Assembly (NCBI RefSeq): GCF_039363085.1
Contig: NZ_CP134982.1
Coordinates: forward strand, 310,001 to 374,000
Reading direction: 5' to 3'
DNA length: 64,000 nt
Origin: Buchnera aphidicola (Ceratoglyphina bambusae)
GTDB taxonomy: Bacteria; Pseudomonadota; Gammaproteobacteria; Enterobacterales; Enterobacteriaceae
Under the pieces are notes generated by a model that saw only the letters and a program-made list of their open reading frames with translations, was not told where the DNA came from and ran no database searches. Both the position numbers and the translations under genes were made by a program. This document shows, piece after piece, positions 48,733-61,257 of the stretch. The first letter of the stretch is position 1. The number at the start of each line of letters is the position of its first letter.

Positions 48733-48851
48733 ATCCTGGCAATTTCCTACTCTCACACAAGGATGCCTTGCACTACCATTGGCGTTGAAATGTTTCACTT
48801 CTGAGTTCGATATGGATTCAGGTGGTACCATAACACTATATTGCCAGGATT
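48733..48851 (-). rRNA. rrf: 5S ribosomal RNA
   Basis: About 119 nt on the minus strand. The ends (ATCCTGGCAATA and TTGCCAGGAT) pair as helix I. The internal CGAACTCAGAAGTGAAAC and the GGTAGTG and GAGAGTAGG segments are 5S landmarks shared with E. coli. The exact ends are estimated from helix I. It lies 86 bp after 23S. Confidence 0.95.
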
Positions 48852-48937
48852 TTATAAAATATAGTTTAAAAAAAATTATGCATAATATTTTTATTTAACA
48901 GAATAAAACAAAACTAATAAAACATTTTTGGTGTTGT

Positions 48938-51847
<2,910 letters not shown>

Positions 51848-51918
51848 TTACAACCCATAAATGTCTTATTTATTTTTAATAAATAATACAAATTAAAAAG
51901 TTTTGTTAAATTCTGATT

Positions 51919-51930
51919 TTTTAAAGAGCA
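51919..51930 (-). promoter_or_regulatory. boxA antitermination element in the tRNA-Glu/23S spacer
   Basis: On the minus strand TGCTCTTTAAAA lies about 72 nt before 23S and matches the E. coli boxA TGCTCTTTAACA at 11 of 12 positions. NusB (encoded at 26488) with S10 binds boxA to keep RNA polymerase processive and to help rRNA folding. E. coli has a boxA at the same place before 23S. Confidence 0.72.
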
Positions 51931-52018
51931 TTATTATTAATTTAACTAAATAAAATTAAATTAACAATAATATAAAAAAATAATTAAAAAAAAGCAATAT
52001 AGAAAATTATTTTACATT

Positions 52019-52091
52019 TGTCCCCTAGGGGATTTGAACCCCTGTTGCTGCCGTGAAAGGGCAGTGTCCTAGACCACTAGACGAAGGGGAC
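52019..52091 (-). tRNA. tRNA-Glu (UUC)
   Basis: A 73-nt cloverleaf on the minus strand. The acceptor GTCCCCT pairs with AGGGGAC, the anticodon loop CTTTCAC gives UUC, and the T arm has GGTTCAAATCC. It matches E. coli tRNA-Glu of the rrn spacer except that position 73 is A rather than G. CCA is not encoded (AAT follows). It leads the 23S-5S transcript. Confidence 0.95.
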
Positions 52092-52151
52092 TAAAATATT
52101 AAATATAAAAAATATTAATTTTCTAAAATTAAAAATTATAATACAATATTA

Positions 52152-52179
52152 ATAGTACAGAATGAAAAAAAAGAGTCAA
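52152..52179 (-). promoter_or_regulatory. Putative promoter of the tRNA-Glu-23S-5S unit
   Basis: On the minus strand, TTGACT (52174-52179), a 16-bp spacer, then TACTAT (52152-52157), in the gap between aroE and tRNA-Glu. The -35 is near-consensus and a 16-bp spacer is common in rRNA promoters. The -10 box is weaker. It would give the detached 23S-5S unit its own promoter. Confidence 0.5.
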
Positions 52180-52213
52180 GTTATTTATTATAAAATTTTA
52201 AAAAAAAATAAAT

Positions 52214-53047
52214 TTATATATTTTTTTGTAAAATCTTTATAGTTTTTTTTACATCTGGAAATTTTTTGTTCCATAAATAACATGAATAAGCAGCTTGACC
52301 AACTAACATTCCTATTCCATCTTTAACATTAATCGCTCCATTTTTTTTACACCATTTTATAAATGGAGTTTCTTTTAACAAATCAAAATATAAATCATAG
52401 CAAAAAACATTCTCAGAAATTATAGATTTTGGTATATTAGGAACACCCCCAAAAACACCACTAGACGTAGCATTTATAACTAAATCAAAATTGTTATTTT
52501 TTAAACATTCTTTTTTTAAACAAATTATATTTCCTATATTACAGAATTTTTTTTCCAAATTTAATGCTTTCAAAAAAGTTCTATTGTATATAAATACTAT
52601 ATTTTTATTTAATAATAAATAAGGTATAATTCCCTGTGCGGCTCCACCAGCACCTATTAAAAGTATCTTGCACTTTTTTTTTAAAAAATTTAATCTTCTT
52701 AAATCATAAATAATTCCTACCCCATCAGTATTATCACCCAATATATGTTTTTCATTAATTTTTTTCAGAGTATTTATAGCTCCGGAAATTTTAGCTTTTT
52801 TAGTTATATTGTCTACATATTTTAAAACTTCTGTTTTAAAAGGTAAAGTAATATTAGCTCCTAAATTGTCAGATTTTTTAAAAAAATTATCTAAAAATTT
52901 CTTTAAGCAATTCTTGGGAGTTAAAATTGTTTTATAGTTATAATTTAAATTAATTTGTTTAGAAAAAATTTTATGTATAATTGGAGATAAAGAATGATTG
53001 ACAGGATTTCCAAATAAAGCATAATAATATTTTTTTCTATTATCCAT
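52214..53047 (-). CDS. aroE: Shikimate dehydrogenase
   Basis: NADPH-dependent reduction of 3-dehydroshikimate in the path to chorismate, needed to supply the host with aromatic amino acids. The N-terminal substrate site has FGNPVNHSLSPIIHK, the catalytic lysine is in NITLPFKTE, DNTDGVG follows, and the nucleotide-binding turn reads LLIGAGGAAQGI. The length is 277 aa against 272. It overlaps tsaC by 8 bp, so the pair forms one operon upstream of tRNA-Glu, as in Buchnera. Confidence 0.96.
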   Translation of the reverse strand: MDNRKKYYYALFGNPVNHSLSPIIHKIFSKQINLNYNYKTILTPKNCLKKFLDNFFKKSDNLGANITLPFKTEVLKYVDNITKKAKISGAINTLKKINEKHILGDNTDGVGIIYDLRRLNFLKKKCKILLIGAGGAAQGIIPYLLLNKNIVFIYNRTFLKALNLEKKFCNIGNIICLKKECLKNNNFDLVINATSSGVFGGVPNIPKSIISENVFCYDLYFDLLKETPFIKWCKKNGAINVKDGIGMLVGQAAYSCYLWNKKFPDVKKTIKILQKNI

Positions 53048-53600
53048 TTCTTATATATTCTCCGTTTATAATGTTAATTATACTAGAAGGTTTTTTACTA
53101 TGATCAACATATCCATTCATTATATAAATTTTATTTCCAAATTGTAATTTTATATCCTTTTTATTTTTACAAGGATTAAATCCACTTAAATTAGCACTAG
53201 TAGAAACTATAGCTTTTCCAAAATTTTTACATATCTTTTTTATATATTTATTTGAAGTTATTCTTAAAGCTACAAATTTTGAATTTCCTCTTATCCAAAT
53301 AGGAACATTTTTATTAGCAGGATGTAAAAGAGTAAAAGGACCAGGCCATAATTTATAAAATTTATTTATATTTGATTCCGGTATATTTTTTTTAGAAATA
53401 TATTTTTTTATTTGATCATATTCTGAAGATATTAAAATTAATCCTTTATTAATATTTCTTTTTTTAATTTTTAAAATAGACATTACAGCCTTTTTACTCT
53501 CAGGATCACAACCTAAACCAAATACAGAATCAGTAGGATATATAATTACTCTTTCATTACACAAATGTTCAATACATTTATATAAATTTTTTACATGCAT
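53040..53600 (-). CDS. tsaC: Threonylcarbamoyl-AMP synthase TsaC (YrdC)
   Basis: First enzyme of the tRNA t6A37 pathway, using threonine, bicarbonate and ATP. The YrdC fold signatures are VIIYPTDSVFGLGCDP near the N-terminus, KKRNINKGLILISS, and the WPGPFTLL block, followed by AIVSTSANLSGFNPC. The length is 186 aa against 190. The start at 53600 gives MHVKNLYK. It lies head-to-head with def across 167 bp of AT-rich DNA with no gene. Confidence 0.94.
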   Translation of the reverse strand: MHVKNLYKCIEHLCNERVIIYPTDSVFGLGCDPESKKAVMSILKIKKRNINKGLILISSEYDQIKKYISKKNIPESNINKFYKLWPGPFTLLHPANKNVPIWIRGNSKFVALRITSNKYIKKICKNFGKAIVSTSANLSGFNPCKNKKDIKLQFGNKIYIMNGYVDHSKKPSSIINIINGEYIRNG

Positions 53601-53767
53601 AGTATAAACAAAATATTTTAATAAAAAATTAATTAAATATTACAATGTAACAAATATAAAAGTTTTTAGTTGATTTATTTTACAAATTATAAGACAATAA
53701 CACAAATAAAAATTTTAACATGAAAATATAATAATTAAAATTAATAATATATAAAATATATTACATA

Positions 53768-54283
53768 ATGAAAATATCAAAAATATTAAAATATCCAAAT
53801 AAAAAATTAAGATATATATCTAAACCTGTTTTAAAAGTAAATAAAAACATTCAAAATATAATCAATCAAATGTTTAAAATAATGATATTAAAAAATGGAA
53901 TAGGATTAGCAGCTATACAAGTAAATATACCTCTTCAAATAATTACAATAATAGATACAGAAAATTATAACAAAAAAATTACAATAATAAACCCTGAAAT
54001 AATTAAAAAAAAAAAAAAAATAAGAAAACTTGAAGGTTGTTTATCTTTTCCAAATCAACAAGCAATAGTAACAAGATATAAATATATAAAAATAAAAGCT
54101 TTAAATTATTATGGAAAAAAAATTAAAATATCTGCTAAATCTTTGTTATCAAGATGCATACAACATGAAATAGATCATTTAATAGGAATACTATTTATTG
54201 ATTATCTTTCTGATTTAAAAAAAAATATTATAAAAAATAAGTTAAAAAAAATTTATAAACGAAAAAATGAAAAGAAAAATTAA
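53768..54283 (+). CDS. def: Peptide deformylase
   Basis: Metalloenzyme removing the formyl group from nascent proteins. All three motifs are present: GIGLAAIQV (motif 1), EGCLSFP with the metal Cys (motif 2) and QHEIDHLIG with the HExxH (motif 3). The length is 171 aa against 169. A 16-A run at 54005-54020, coding for five lysines, lies just before motif 2 and is in frame as given. It overlaps fmt by 17 bp, as a def-fmt operon. Confidence 0.96.
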   Translation: MKISKILKYPNKKLRYISKPVLKVNKNIQNIINQMFKIMILKNGIGLAAIQVNIPLQIITIIDTENYNKKITIINPEIIKKKKKIRKLEGCLSFPNQQAIVTRYKYIKIKALNYYGKKIKISAKSLLSRCIQHEIDHLIGILFIDYLSDLKKNIIKNKLKKIYKRKNEKKN

Positions 54284-55220
54284 TAAATCTTTAAAAATAT
54301 TATTTGCGGGAACGACAAAATTTGCACAAAAACATTTAAAAGCATTAATAAAATCTAGACACAAAATTTCTCTAGTTATTACTAAACAAAACAAATTTTA
54401 TAAAAAAAATATATATTCATCACCAGTAGAAAAAACATCTATAAAAAATTCTATTCCTACTATTTCACCTAAAAATATAGAAAATAAAAAAATAATAAAA
54501 ATAATAAAAAAATATTTACCAGATATAATGATAGTAGTGGCATATGGAAAAAAAATACCTAAAAAAATAATAAACATGTTTCCATTAAAAGCTATAAATA
54601 TACATCCATCATTATTACCAAAATGGAAGGGAGCTGCTCCTATACAAAGAGCAATATTAAATGGAGATAAAAAAACTGGAATTAGTACAATTTTAATAAA
54701 TAATAAATTTGATTCAGGAGATATAATAAACAAAATAGATTGTAAGATAAGTAAAAAAGATACCTTTTTTAGTTTATCAAAAAAATTAGAAAAAATTGGT
54801 ATAAAATCTATGTTTTTATCATTAATAAATATTTTTAAAAAAAATAAAATAAAAAAACAAAAACAAGAAATAAAAAATACTTATGCAAAAAAAATTGATA
54901 AATTAGAAACAAGATTAATATGGAAAAAATCAGTAAATTTTTTAGAAAGATCTATTAGAGCATTTTATCCTATACCAGGTAATTATTTTTATTTTAAAAA
55001 AAAAAGAATTAAAGTATTTAAATCAAGTATATCATTAAAATTTAAAAAATATTTATTTGGAGAAATATTAAAAGTTTCAAAAAATGGTGTTTATATAGGA
55101 GCAAAAAATGGATGTTTAATAATAAAAAAAATACAATTTCCTGGAAAAAAAATAATAAATTCTATAGAAATATACAATGGATATAAAAACTTTTTTAATG
55201 TAGGTGAAGTTATAAAATGA
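54267..55220 (+). CDS. fmt: Methionyl-tRNA formyltransferase
   Basis: Formylates Met on initiator tRNA (encoded at 26285) using the 10-formyl-THF made by FolD. The catalytic block INIHPSLLPKWKGAAPIQRA carries the Asn and His, and FDSGDII carries the Asp. An N-terminal Rossmann-like start (KILFAGTTKFAQKHL) and a C-terminal OB-like domain complete it. The length is 317 aa against 315. It ends with TGA and converges on rplQ, with a long hairpin between. Confidence 0.96.
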   Translation: MKRKINKSLKILFAGTTKFAQKHLKALIKSRHKISLVITKQNKFYKKNIYSSPVEKTSIKNSIPTISPKNIENKKIIKIIKKYLPDIMIVVAYGKKIPKKIINMFPLKAINIHPSLLPKWKGAAPIQRAILNGDKKTGISTILINNKFDSGDIINKIDCKISKKDTFFSLSKKLEKIGIKSMFLSLINIFKKNKIKKQKQEIKNTYAKKIDKLETRLIWKKSVNFLERSIRAFYPIPGNYFYFKKKRIKVFKSSISLKFKKYLFGEILKVSKNGVYIGAKNGCLIIKKIQFPGKKIINSIEIYNGYKNFFNVGEVIK

Positions 55221-55234
55221 TAAAAAAAATTCTG

Positions 55235-55267
55235 TAAATAATAGTTATATATAATAACTATTATTTA
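55235..55267. terminator. Bidirectional hairpin between fmt and rplQ
   Basis: A perfect 14-bp inverted repeat (55235-55248 with 55254-55267) around a 5-nt loop sits in the 67-bp gap between the two convergent genes. It contains one G-C pair only. T-rich or A-rich flanks on both sides would suit termination in both directions. Confidence 0.6.
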
Positions 55268-55287
55268 TAGTATTTTAAATATAAAAA

Positions 55288-55680
55288 TTATTTTTTCTGA
55301 TTGTTTTTTAAAATATTATTTTTTTTTCTGTCTATTAACTCTATATATGACATCATAGCATTATCTCCATGTCTAAATCCACATTTTAAAATTCTAATAT
55401 ATCCCCCAGGCTTATTTAAAAAAAATGGTCCTATATCAATAAACAACTTTTTTACTAAAATATTATTTTGAATTTTAGAAAAAACTATTCTTCTATTATG
55501 AACAGAATCTTTCTTAGATAAAGTTATTAATTTTTCTGAAAATCTTCTTAATTCTTTCGCTTTAGAAAAAGTAGTTTTTATTCTTTCATGCTCAAAAAGA
55601 GAACAAATCATATTTCTTATCATTGCTTTAAAATGACTTCTAGATCTATTAAATTTTTTACCAGATTTTTTATGTCGCAT
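55288..55680 (-). CDS. rplQ: Ribosomal protein L17
   Basis: Large-subunit protein and last gene of the alpha operon. [20 protein letters not shown] and [21 protein letters not shown] match E. coli RHRKSGRQLNRNSSHRQAM and the following block. [15 protein letters not shown] closes the domain. The length is 130 aa against 127. It follows rpoA after 47 bp. Confidence 0.97.
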   Translation of the reverse strand: MRHKKSGKKFNRSRSHFKAMIRNMICSLFEHERIKTTFSKAKELRRFSEKLITLSKKDSVHNRRIVFSKIQNNILVKKLFIDIGPFFLNKPGGYIRILKCGFRHGDNAMMSYIELIDRKKNNILKNNQKK

Positions 55681-55727
55681 AAAATATTCTCATATTTAAA
55701 TATAATTTTTTTTTTAAAAAAAATAAA

Positions 55728-56717
55728 TTATTCTTCTAACAAATCTTTTGGCGGCCAATTTTTTAAACATGTACCTAAAAATAAATTTCTAGAAGCTAAT
55801 ATATCTTTAATTTCTGTAAGTGATTTTTTACCTAAATTAGGAGTTTTCAATAATTCAATTTCAGTTTTTTGAACTAAATCACCTATATAATGAATAGATT
55901 CTGTTTTTAAACAATTAGCTGATCTAACAGTTAATTCTAAATCATCTACAGGTCTTAATAAGACTGGATCAAATTTAGGTTTTTTTTCTTTTATTACAGG
56001 TTTACTTAAATCTTTTAAATATATGAAAGATTCTAACTGATCAGATAAAATTGTAGCAGCATATCTTATAGCTTCTTCAGGATTAATAGTACCATTAGTT
56101 TCAAGAAATATTATTAATTTGTCTAAATCTGTTCTATGTTTAACTCTAGAAGATTCTACATTATAAGAAATATTATTTATAGGGCTATACCAAGTATCTA
56201 ATAATAATTTCCCTATAGTAGGATTACTGTCATTATTAATTCTAGAAGAAGCAGAAGAATATCCTATTCCTTTTTCTATTTTCATCTTCATTTTTATAGA
56301 AGATTTTTTGGAAGTTAAATTACAAATTAAATGATTTGGATTTATTATTTCAATATCTCCATCATGAGAAATATCAGATGAAGTAATTTCTCCTAATCCA
56401 AATTTTTCTAATGTAACTACAGCAGAATCTTTACTATGTATTTTAACAGGTAATTCTTTTAAATTTAATAATATGTTTATAATATCTTCTTTTACTCCTT
56501 CTTTAAAACTATACTCATGTAATATACCGTCTATTTGCACTTCCGTTATAGCACATCCAGGAATAGAAGATAATAATATTCTTCTTAAAGCATTTCCTAA
56601 TGTATGCCCAAATCCCCTTTCTAAGGGTTCTAAAGTAACTTTAGATTTATTAGTATTTATATGTTTTATATCAACTAATTTAGGTTTTAATAGTTTAGAA
56701 ATAAAACTATGATACAT
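55728..56717 (-). CDS. rpoA: RNA polymerase alpha subunit
   Basis: Assembles RNA polymerase through its N-terminal domain and contacts UP elements and activators through its C-terminal domain. The N-terminal domain has [20 protein letters not shown] and [20 protein letters not shown]; the C-terminal domain has [20 protein letters not shown] with the helix-hairpin-helix [16 protein letters not shown]. The length of 329 aa is identical to E. coli. Strongly conserved, in the usual place between rpsD and rplQ. Confidence 0.98.
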   Translation of the reverse strand: MYHSFISKLLKPKLVDIKHINTNKSKVTLEPLERGFGHTLGNALRRILLSSIPGCAITEVQIDGILHEYSFKEGVKEDIINILLNLKELPVKIHSKDSAVVTLEKFGLGEITSSDISHDGDIEIINPNHLICNLTSKKSSIKMKMKIEKGIGYSSASSRINNDSNPTIGKLLLDTWYSPINNISYNVESSRVKHRTDLDKLIIFLETNGTINPEEAIRYAATILSDQLESFIYLKDLSKPVIKEKKPKFDPVLLRPVDDLELTVRSANCLKTESIHYIGDLVQKTEIELLKTPNLGKKSLTEIKDILASRNLFLGTCLKNWPPKDLLEE

Positions 56718-56749
56718 AGAACCTCCATATTATCAAATTTAATAAACTA

Positions 56750-57370
56750 TCATTTTGAATAAAGTTCTACTATTAAATGTTCATTAATGTCAGAAGACAA
56801 ATCACTTCTTTCAGGATATTGTTTAAATACACCACTCATATTTTCTATATCTACATCCATCCATATAAGTTTTTCATATTGTTTAGAAATTTCTATAGAA
56901 GCTTTTATTCTAGACTGATTAATAGAACTTTTTCTTACACTAATTAAATCATTAATAGAAACTTGATAAGATGGAATATTAACTATTTTTTTATTAACTA
57001 AAATAGATTTATGATTTACTAATTGTCTAGATTCTGACCTAGTGCTGCCAAATCCCATTCTATAAACAACATTGTCTAATCTTCTTTCTAATAATCTTAA
57101 TAAATTTTCTCCAGTATTACCTTTTAATTTAGATGCTTTTTTATAATAATTTCTAAATTGTTTTTCTAATATTCCATATAATCTTTTAACTTTTTGTTTT
57201 TCCCTAAATTGAGTTCCATAATCTGATATTCTAGACTTTTTCACACCATGCTGGCCCGGTAAACTAGACATTTTGCATTTTGTATCTATAGATCTTAATC
57301 CTGACTTCAAAAATAAATCAGATCCCTCTCTTCTACTTAATTTTAATTTTGGTCCTAAATATTTTGCCAT
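56750..57370 (-). CDS. rpsD: Ribosomal protein S4
   Basis: Primary 16S-binding small-subunit protein, and in E. coli the translational repressor of the alpha operon. [20 protein letters not shown] at the N-terminus, the S4 RNA-binding domain ([20 protein letters not shown]) and [20 protein letters not shown] are diagnostic. The length of 206 aa equals E. coli. Confidence 0.98.
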   Translation of the reverse strand: MAKYLGPKLKLSRREGSDLFLKSGLRSIDTKCKMSSLPGQHGVKKSRISDYGTQFREKQKVKRLYGILEKQFRNYYKKASKLKGNTGENLLRLLERRLDNVVYRMGFGSTRSESRQLVNHKSILVNKKIVNIPSYQVSINDLISVRKSSINQSRIKASIEISKQYEKLIWMDVDIENMSGVFKQYPERSDLSSDINEHLIVELYSK

Positions 57371-57405
57371 ATAATTTTATTATAAATCCTTAAAATAATT
57401 AATAT

Positions 57406-57795
57406 TTATACTCTTCTTTTTTTAGGTGGTCTACAACCATTATGAGGTATAGGAGTTACATCAGTAATGTTAGTTATTTTAAAACCAATAGAATTTAAAG
57501 CTCTAATAGCAGACTCTCTACCAGGGCCTGGCCCTTTCACCATAACTTCTAAATTTTTTATATTATAAGATTTTACCACTTCAGCGCATTTTTCAGCAGC
57601 AACTTGCGCTGCAAAAGGAGTAGATTTTCTAGAACCTCTAAAACCAGACCCCCCAGAAGTTGCCCAACCTAAAGTATTACCCTTTTTATCAGTTATTGTA
57701 ACTATAGTATTATTAAAAGATGCATGAATATGTACTATTCCATCTGTTATATATTTTTTTTTAACATTTTTTTTTTTTATTAAAGATTTCTTCAT
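57406..57795 (-). CDS. rpsK: Ribosomal protein S11
   Basis: Platform protein of the small subunit. [55 protein letters not shown] and the C-terminal [15 protein letters not shown] are almost identical to E. coli. The frame extends to a TTG at 57816, but ATG 57795 gives 129 aa exactly as in E. coli, and GGAG within the upstream part can act as its SD, though its spacing is long. Confidence 0.97.
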   Translation of the reverse strand: MKKSLIKKKNVKKKYITDGIVHIHASFNNTIVTITDKKGNTLGWATSGGSGFRGSRKSTPFAAQVAAEKCAEVVKSYNIKNLEVMVKGPGPGRESAIRALNSIGFKITNITDVTPIPHNGCRPPKKRRV

Positions 57796-57818
57796 TTTTA
57801 TTATATTTAACTCCAAAA

Positions 57819-58175
57819 TTATTTTTTAAACAGTTTTCTAGGCCCTTTTCTAGTTCTAGCATTAGTTTTAGTTCTTTGACCTCTTACAGGAAGACCTTTT
57901 CTATGTCTTAATCCTCTATAACATCCTAAATCCATTAATCTTTTAATACACATTTTTTTGGTTCTTCTAAGATCTCCTTCTACAATAAATTTAGCAACAT
58001 TCTCTCTTAATAAATCTAATTCTTTATCATTTAAAGAACCTATTTTATTAGAATATTCTATATTTAAATTTTTACAAATATAATTAGCTCTAGAAATTCC
58101 AATACCATATATCATACTTAAAGCTATATTAACATGCTTATTATCATCTATATTAACACCTTGAATACGAACCAT
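57819..58175 (-). CDS. rpsM: Ribosomal protein S13
   Basis: Head protein of the small subunit contacting the P-site tRNA and L5. [20 protein letters not shown], the [10 protein letters not shown]-like hairpin ([17 protein letters not shown]), [20 protein letters not shown] and the basic tail are diagnostic. The length of 118 aa equals E. coli. First gene of the alpha operon after rpmJ. Confidence 0.98.
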   Translation of the reverse strand: MVRIQGVNIDDNKHVNIALSMIYGIGISRANYICKNLNIEYSNKIGSLNDKELDLLRENVAKFIVEGDLRRTKKMCIKRLMDLGCYRGLRHRKGLPVRGQRTKTNARTRKGPRKLFKK

Positions 58176-58237
58176 ATTATTTCCTAAATATTTTAAATAA
58201 AATTTGCATAAAAAAATTATTTATTAAGTTTATATAA

Positions 58238-58354
58238 TTAACCTTGCCTTTGCTTATGTTTAGGATCATTTTTACATGTAACTAAAGAAACATTTTTTCT
58301 TTTTATTATTTTACAAAATTTACACATTTTTTTTATAGAAGTTCTAACTTTCAT
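58238..58354 (-). CDS. rpmJ: Ribosomal protein L36
   Basis: A 38-codon gene between secY and rpsM. The product starts [20 protein letters not shown] and ends DPKHKQRQG. The zinc-ribbon ligands Cys11, Cys14, Cys27 and His33 are all present, aligned one to one with E. coli L36 (38 aa). A GAGAAA SD lies just upstream of the ATG at 58354. Confidence 0.96.
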   Translation of the reverse strand: MKVRTSIKKMCKFCKIIKRKNVSLVTCKNDPKHKQRQG

Positions 58355-58393
58355 TTTTTTCTCAACATTTTTTATAAAAAATAAAAATATTAT

Positions 58394-59731
58394 TTAAATA
58401 TATTTATTTTTTTTATTTAATTTTGTTACATAAGATTTAGAAACAATAATATTTTGTATTTGATTAATACAATCTATAACAACAACTACTACTATTAATA
58501 AAGATGTTCCACTAAAATAAAAAGAATAATTTAATAAATATCTAATAAAATCAGGAATAGTACATATAAAAGTAATATATAAGGAGCCTATAAAAGTTAG
58601 TTTAGAAACAACTCTATTTATATAAATAGAAGTGTTATTACCCGGCCTTATACCTTTTATAAAAGCTGAAGACTTCTTTAAATTTTCAGAAGTATCTATA
58701 GGATTAAAAATTAATTTAGTATAAAAAAAACAAAAAAATATTATAAAAAATGAATAAATTAATATATAAAAAAAATTATTAGGCTTTAAATAAACAGACA
58801 AATTTAATAAAAAATTGTTTTTATATAAATTAGAAATCCAAGAAATCACAGTAGAAAATAATAAAATTATACTAGAAGCAAATATTGCTGGTATTACACC
58901 AACTATATTAACTTTTAATGGCAAATAACTATTACCAGATATGTAAATCTTTCTTATATGAGTTCTATTAGCATATTGTATAGGTATTTTATAATAACTT
59001 CTCTCTATAAACGCAATAAAAAAAAATATAAAAAATATAAATAAAAATAAAAAAATAAATACAAGCCAATTAAAATTAATTAATCTAACTTTTTCTAAAA
59101 AATTCAAAAAATTTAATGGAACAGTAGAAATTATTCCTAAAAATATTATTATAGAAACACCATTACCTATACCATATTTAGTTATTAAGTCACCCATCCA
59201 CATTAAAAACATAGTTCCAGTCATTAAACTTAAAGAACACAATACATAAAATTTAAAACTATTATTTATAACTAAATTATCAAATATAGGTATATTAGGC
59301 AAACTAACAGATATCCCAATAGATTGTATAATAGCCAGTAATAAAGTTAAATATTTAGTGTATTTATTAATTTGCTTTTTTCCATTCTCTCCATCTTTTT
59401 TCATATCAGAGAAAAAAGGAGTTATAAAAGTAAGAAGTTGAATAACTATAGAAGAAGATATATATGGCATTATTCCTAATGAAAATATAGATGCTTTATA
59501 TATAGCTCCTCCTGAAAACATATTTAACATATCTAAAAAATTACCATGATTTTTACTTAATATTTTAGATAAAACACTAATATCAATTCCAGGAATAGGT
59601 ATTAATGATCCAATTCTAAAAATTATTATTGCAAATATAACAAATAAAATTCTGTTTTTTAGCTCATTTTCATTTCTACAAAAATTTTTATCAGAATATT
59701 CATCAATTTTTGAATTTAAATTTTTTATCAT
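58394..59731 (-). CDS. secY: Protein translocase subunit SecY
   Basis: Channel subunit of the Sec translocon in the inner membrane, receiving substrates from SRP (4.5S RNA encoded here) or SecA. About ten hydrophobic helices are visible over 445 aa (E. coli 443). Conserved blocks are RIGSLIPIPGID near the plug, LGIMPYISSSIVIQLLTF, and IKGIRPGNNTSIYINRVVSK in the cytoplasmic loop. Cytoplasmic loops are lysine/asparagine enriched. Confidence 0.97.
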   Translation of the reverse strand: MIKNLNSKIDEYSDKNFCRNENELKNRILFVIFAIIIFRIGSLIPIPGIDISVLSKILSKNHGNFLDMLNMFSGGAIYKASIFSLGIMPYISSSIVIQLLTFITPFFSDMKKDGENGKKQINKYTKYLTLLLAIIQSIGISVSLPNIPIFDNLVINNSFKFYVLCSLSLMTGTMFLMWMGDLITKYGIGNGVSIIIFLGIISTVPLNFLNFLEKVRLINFNWLVFIFLFLFIFFIFFFIAFIERSYYKIPIQYANRTHIRKIYISGNSYLPLKVNIVGVIPAIFASSIILLFSTVISWISNLYKNNFLLNLSVYLKPNNFFYILIYSFFIIFFCFFYTKLIFNPIDTSENLKKSSAFIKGIRPGNNTSIYINRVVSKLTFIGSLYITFICTIPDFIRYLLNYSFYFSGTSLLIVVVVVIDCINQIQNIIVSKSYVTKLNKKNKYI

Positions 59732-59742
59732 AATATAATATT

Positions 59743-60183
59743 TTACCTATTAATTTTACCGCCAGCTTTTTCAACAATATAAGATAATTTTTTAGTTAAA
59801 TTTATTCCTTCAAATATTATAGATTTATTTATTTCACCAAAACCTATTATTTTTATATGTTTTATATTTTTATTAACAATAGAATTAGATTTTAACAAAT
59901 TTAAATTTATAAATGTATGACATTTAATTAAATTAATTATTTTACAAAATTTTAATTCTTTAGTTAAAATTTTTTTTCTAGAGATAAATCCAAATTTAGG
60001 AGAACGTTTATATAAGGGAGTTTGACCTCCTTCAAAACCTATTTTTATAGAACATCCCTTTCTAGATTTTTGACCTTTATGCCCTCTGCCACTTGTTTTA
60101 CCTAAGCCAGAACCTATACCTCTACCAACTCTTTTTTTTTTTTTAAAAAATCTGTTCGATTTTAATATAACTTTTAATAACAT
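59743..60183 (-). CDS. rplO: Ribosomal protein L15
   Basis: Late-assembly large-subunit protein. The glycine-rich N-terminus RVGRGIGSGLGKTSGRGHKG followed by QKSRKG, and GFEGGQTPLYKRSPKFGF, are diagnostic; the C-terminal half is diverged but ends KAGGKI. The length is 146 aa against 144. Twelve bases before secY on the same strand. Confidence 0.97.
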   Translation of the reverse strand: MLLKVILKSNRFFKKKKRVGRGIGSGLGKTSGRGHKGQKSRKGCSIKIGFEGGQTPLYKRSPKFGFISRKKILTKELKFCKIINLIKCHTFINLNLLKSNSIVNKNIKHIKIIGFGEINKSIIFEGINLTKKLSYIVEKAGGKINR

Positions 60184-60191
60184 AATAATTA

Positions 60192-60374
60192 TTATTCCTC
60201 TATTTTTAACATATAAGATATTTTTTTTATCATTCCTCTAATAGAATTAGTATTATTTAATTTTTTTTTACTACCAATTTTTTTTAATCCTAAAGATAAC
60301 AAAGTACTTTTATGTTTAGGCAATATTCCTATAGAACTTTTTATTTGAACAATTTTTATATATTCATTATTCAT
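60192..60374 (-). CDS. rpmD: Ribosomal protein L30
   Basis: Small large-subunit protein of 60 aa (E. coli 59). IKIVQIKSSIGILPKHKSTL with LLSLGLKKI matches E. coli [20 protein letters not shown] with LLGLGLRRI, and the tail IRGMIKKISYMLKIEE matches IRGMINAVSFMVKVEE. Placed between rpsE and rplO as usual. Confidence 0.96.
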   Translation of the reverse strand: MNNEYIKIVQIKSSIGILPKHKSTLLSLGLKKIGSKKKLNNTNSIRGMIKKISYMLKIEE

Positions 60375-60377
60375 AAT

Positions 60378-60887
60378 TTATTTTTTTCCAATTATTTGAT
60401 AAATACTTTTATTTCTTTTTTTAGCTACAGTATATATAGATTGCATATTTTTTAATCCATTTATTGTGGCTCTAACCACATTTATTGGATTAGTAGAACC
60501 ATAAGTTTTAGCTAATACATTAAATATTCCGGAAACTTCAAAAACTGCTCTCATAGCCCCACCTGCTATTATTCCAGTTCCATCAGAAGCTGGTTTCATA
60601 AATATAGTAGAACTAGTATATGTTTCTTTTACAGAATATTGTAAAGTATTTTTATTTAAAAGAAAAGTTATCATATTTTTTCTAGCTTTTTCCATAGCTT
60701 TCTGTATAGCAGATGGAACTTCTCTAGATTTTCCATATCCAAACCCAACTTTTCCTTTTTTATCTCCAACCACAGTTAAAGCAGTAAAAGAAAACACTCT
60801 TCCTCCTTTAACAGTCTTAGAAACTCTATTTACAGAAATTAATTTTTCTTGCAATTCATTGTTTTTTTTGTTATCTATGTTTTTCAT
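60378..60887 (-). CDS. rpsE: Ribosomal protein S5
   Basis: Small-subunit protein affecting accuracy. [40 protein letters not shown], and the [20 protein letters not shown] block are diagnostic. The length of 169 aa compares with 167. It precedes rpmD by 3 bp. Confidence 0.98.
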   Translation of the reverse strand: MKNIDNKKNNELQEKLISVNRVSKTVKGGRVFSFTALTVVGDKKGKVGFGYGKSREVPSAIQKAMEKARKNMITFLLNKNTLQYSVKETYTSSTIFMKPASDGTGIIAGGAMRAVFEVSGIFNVLAKTYGSTNPINVVRATINGLKNMQSIYTVAKKRNKSIYQIIGKK

Positions 60888-60896
60888 AAATATTAC

Positions 60897-61256
60897 CTAA
60901 AATTTTAAACCAAATTTTCTAGCAGAATCTGCTAATTCTTTAATTCTTCCGTGATATTTAAAACCAGATCTATCGAATGAAACTTTTTTAATACCTTTTT
61001 TCAAAGAACGCAAAGCTATTTTTTTACCTATTAATTTAGCAAACTCTTTATTTCCAGTATAAATATTTTCTTCTTTAACTTTTTTTTCTAAAGTAGATGC
61101 AGATGCTAAAACTAAATTATTTTCTGAAATTATTTGAGCATATATATGACGAGAACTTCTATGTACAACTAATCTAATACTTTTTATTTTCTTGAACATT
61201 TTTCTAGTTTTCAAAAATCTTCTTATTCTAGATATTTTTTTTTTAAAAAAAATCAT
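60897..61256 (-). CDS. rplR: Ribosomal protein L18
   Basis: 5S rRNA-binding large-subunit protein. [31 protein letters not shown] and the C-terminal [20 protein letters not shown] match E. coli. The length is 119 aa against 117. The N-terminus is more lysine-rich than in E. coli. Confidence 0.97.
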   Translation of the reverse strand: MIFFKKKISRIRRFLKTRKMFKKIKSIRLVVHRSSRHIYAQIISENNLVLASASTLEKKVKEENIYTGNKEFAKLIGKKIALRSLKKGIKKVSFDRSGFKYHGRIKELADSARKFGLKF

Positions 61257-61257
61257 A

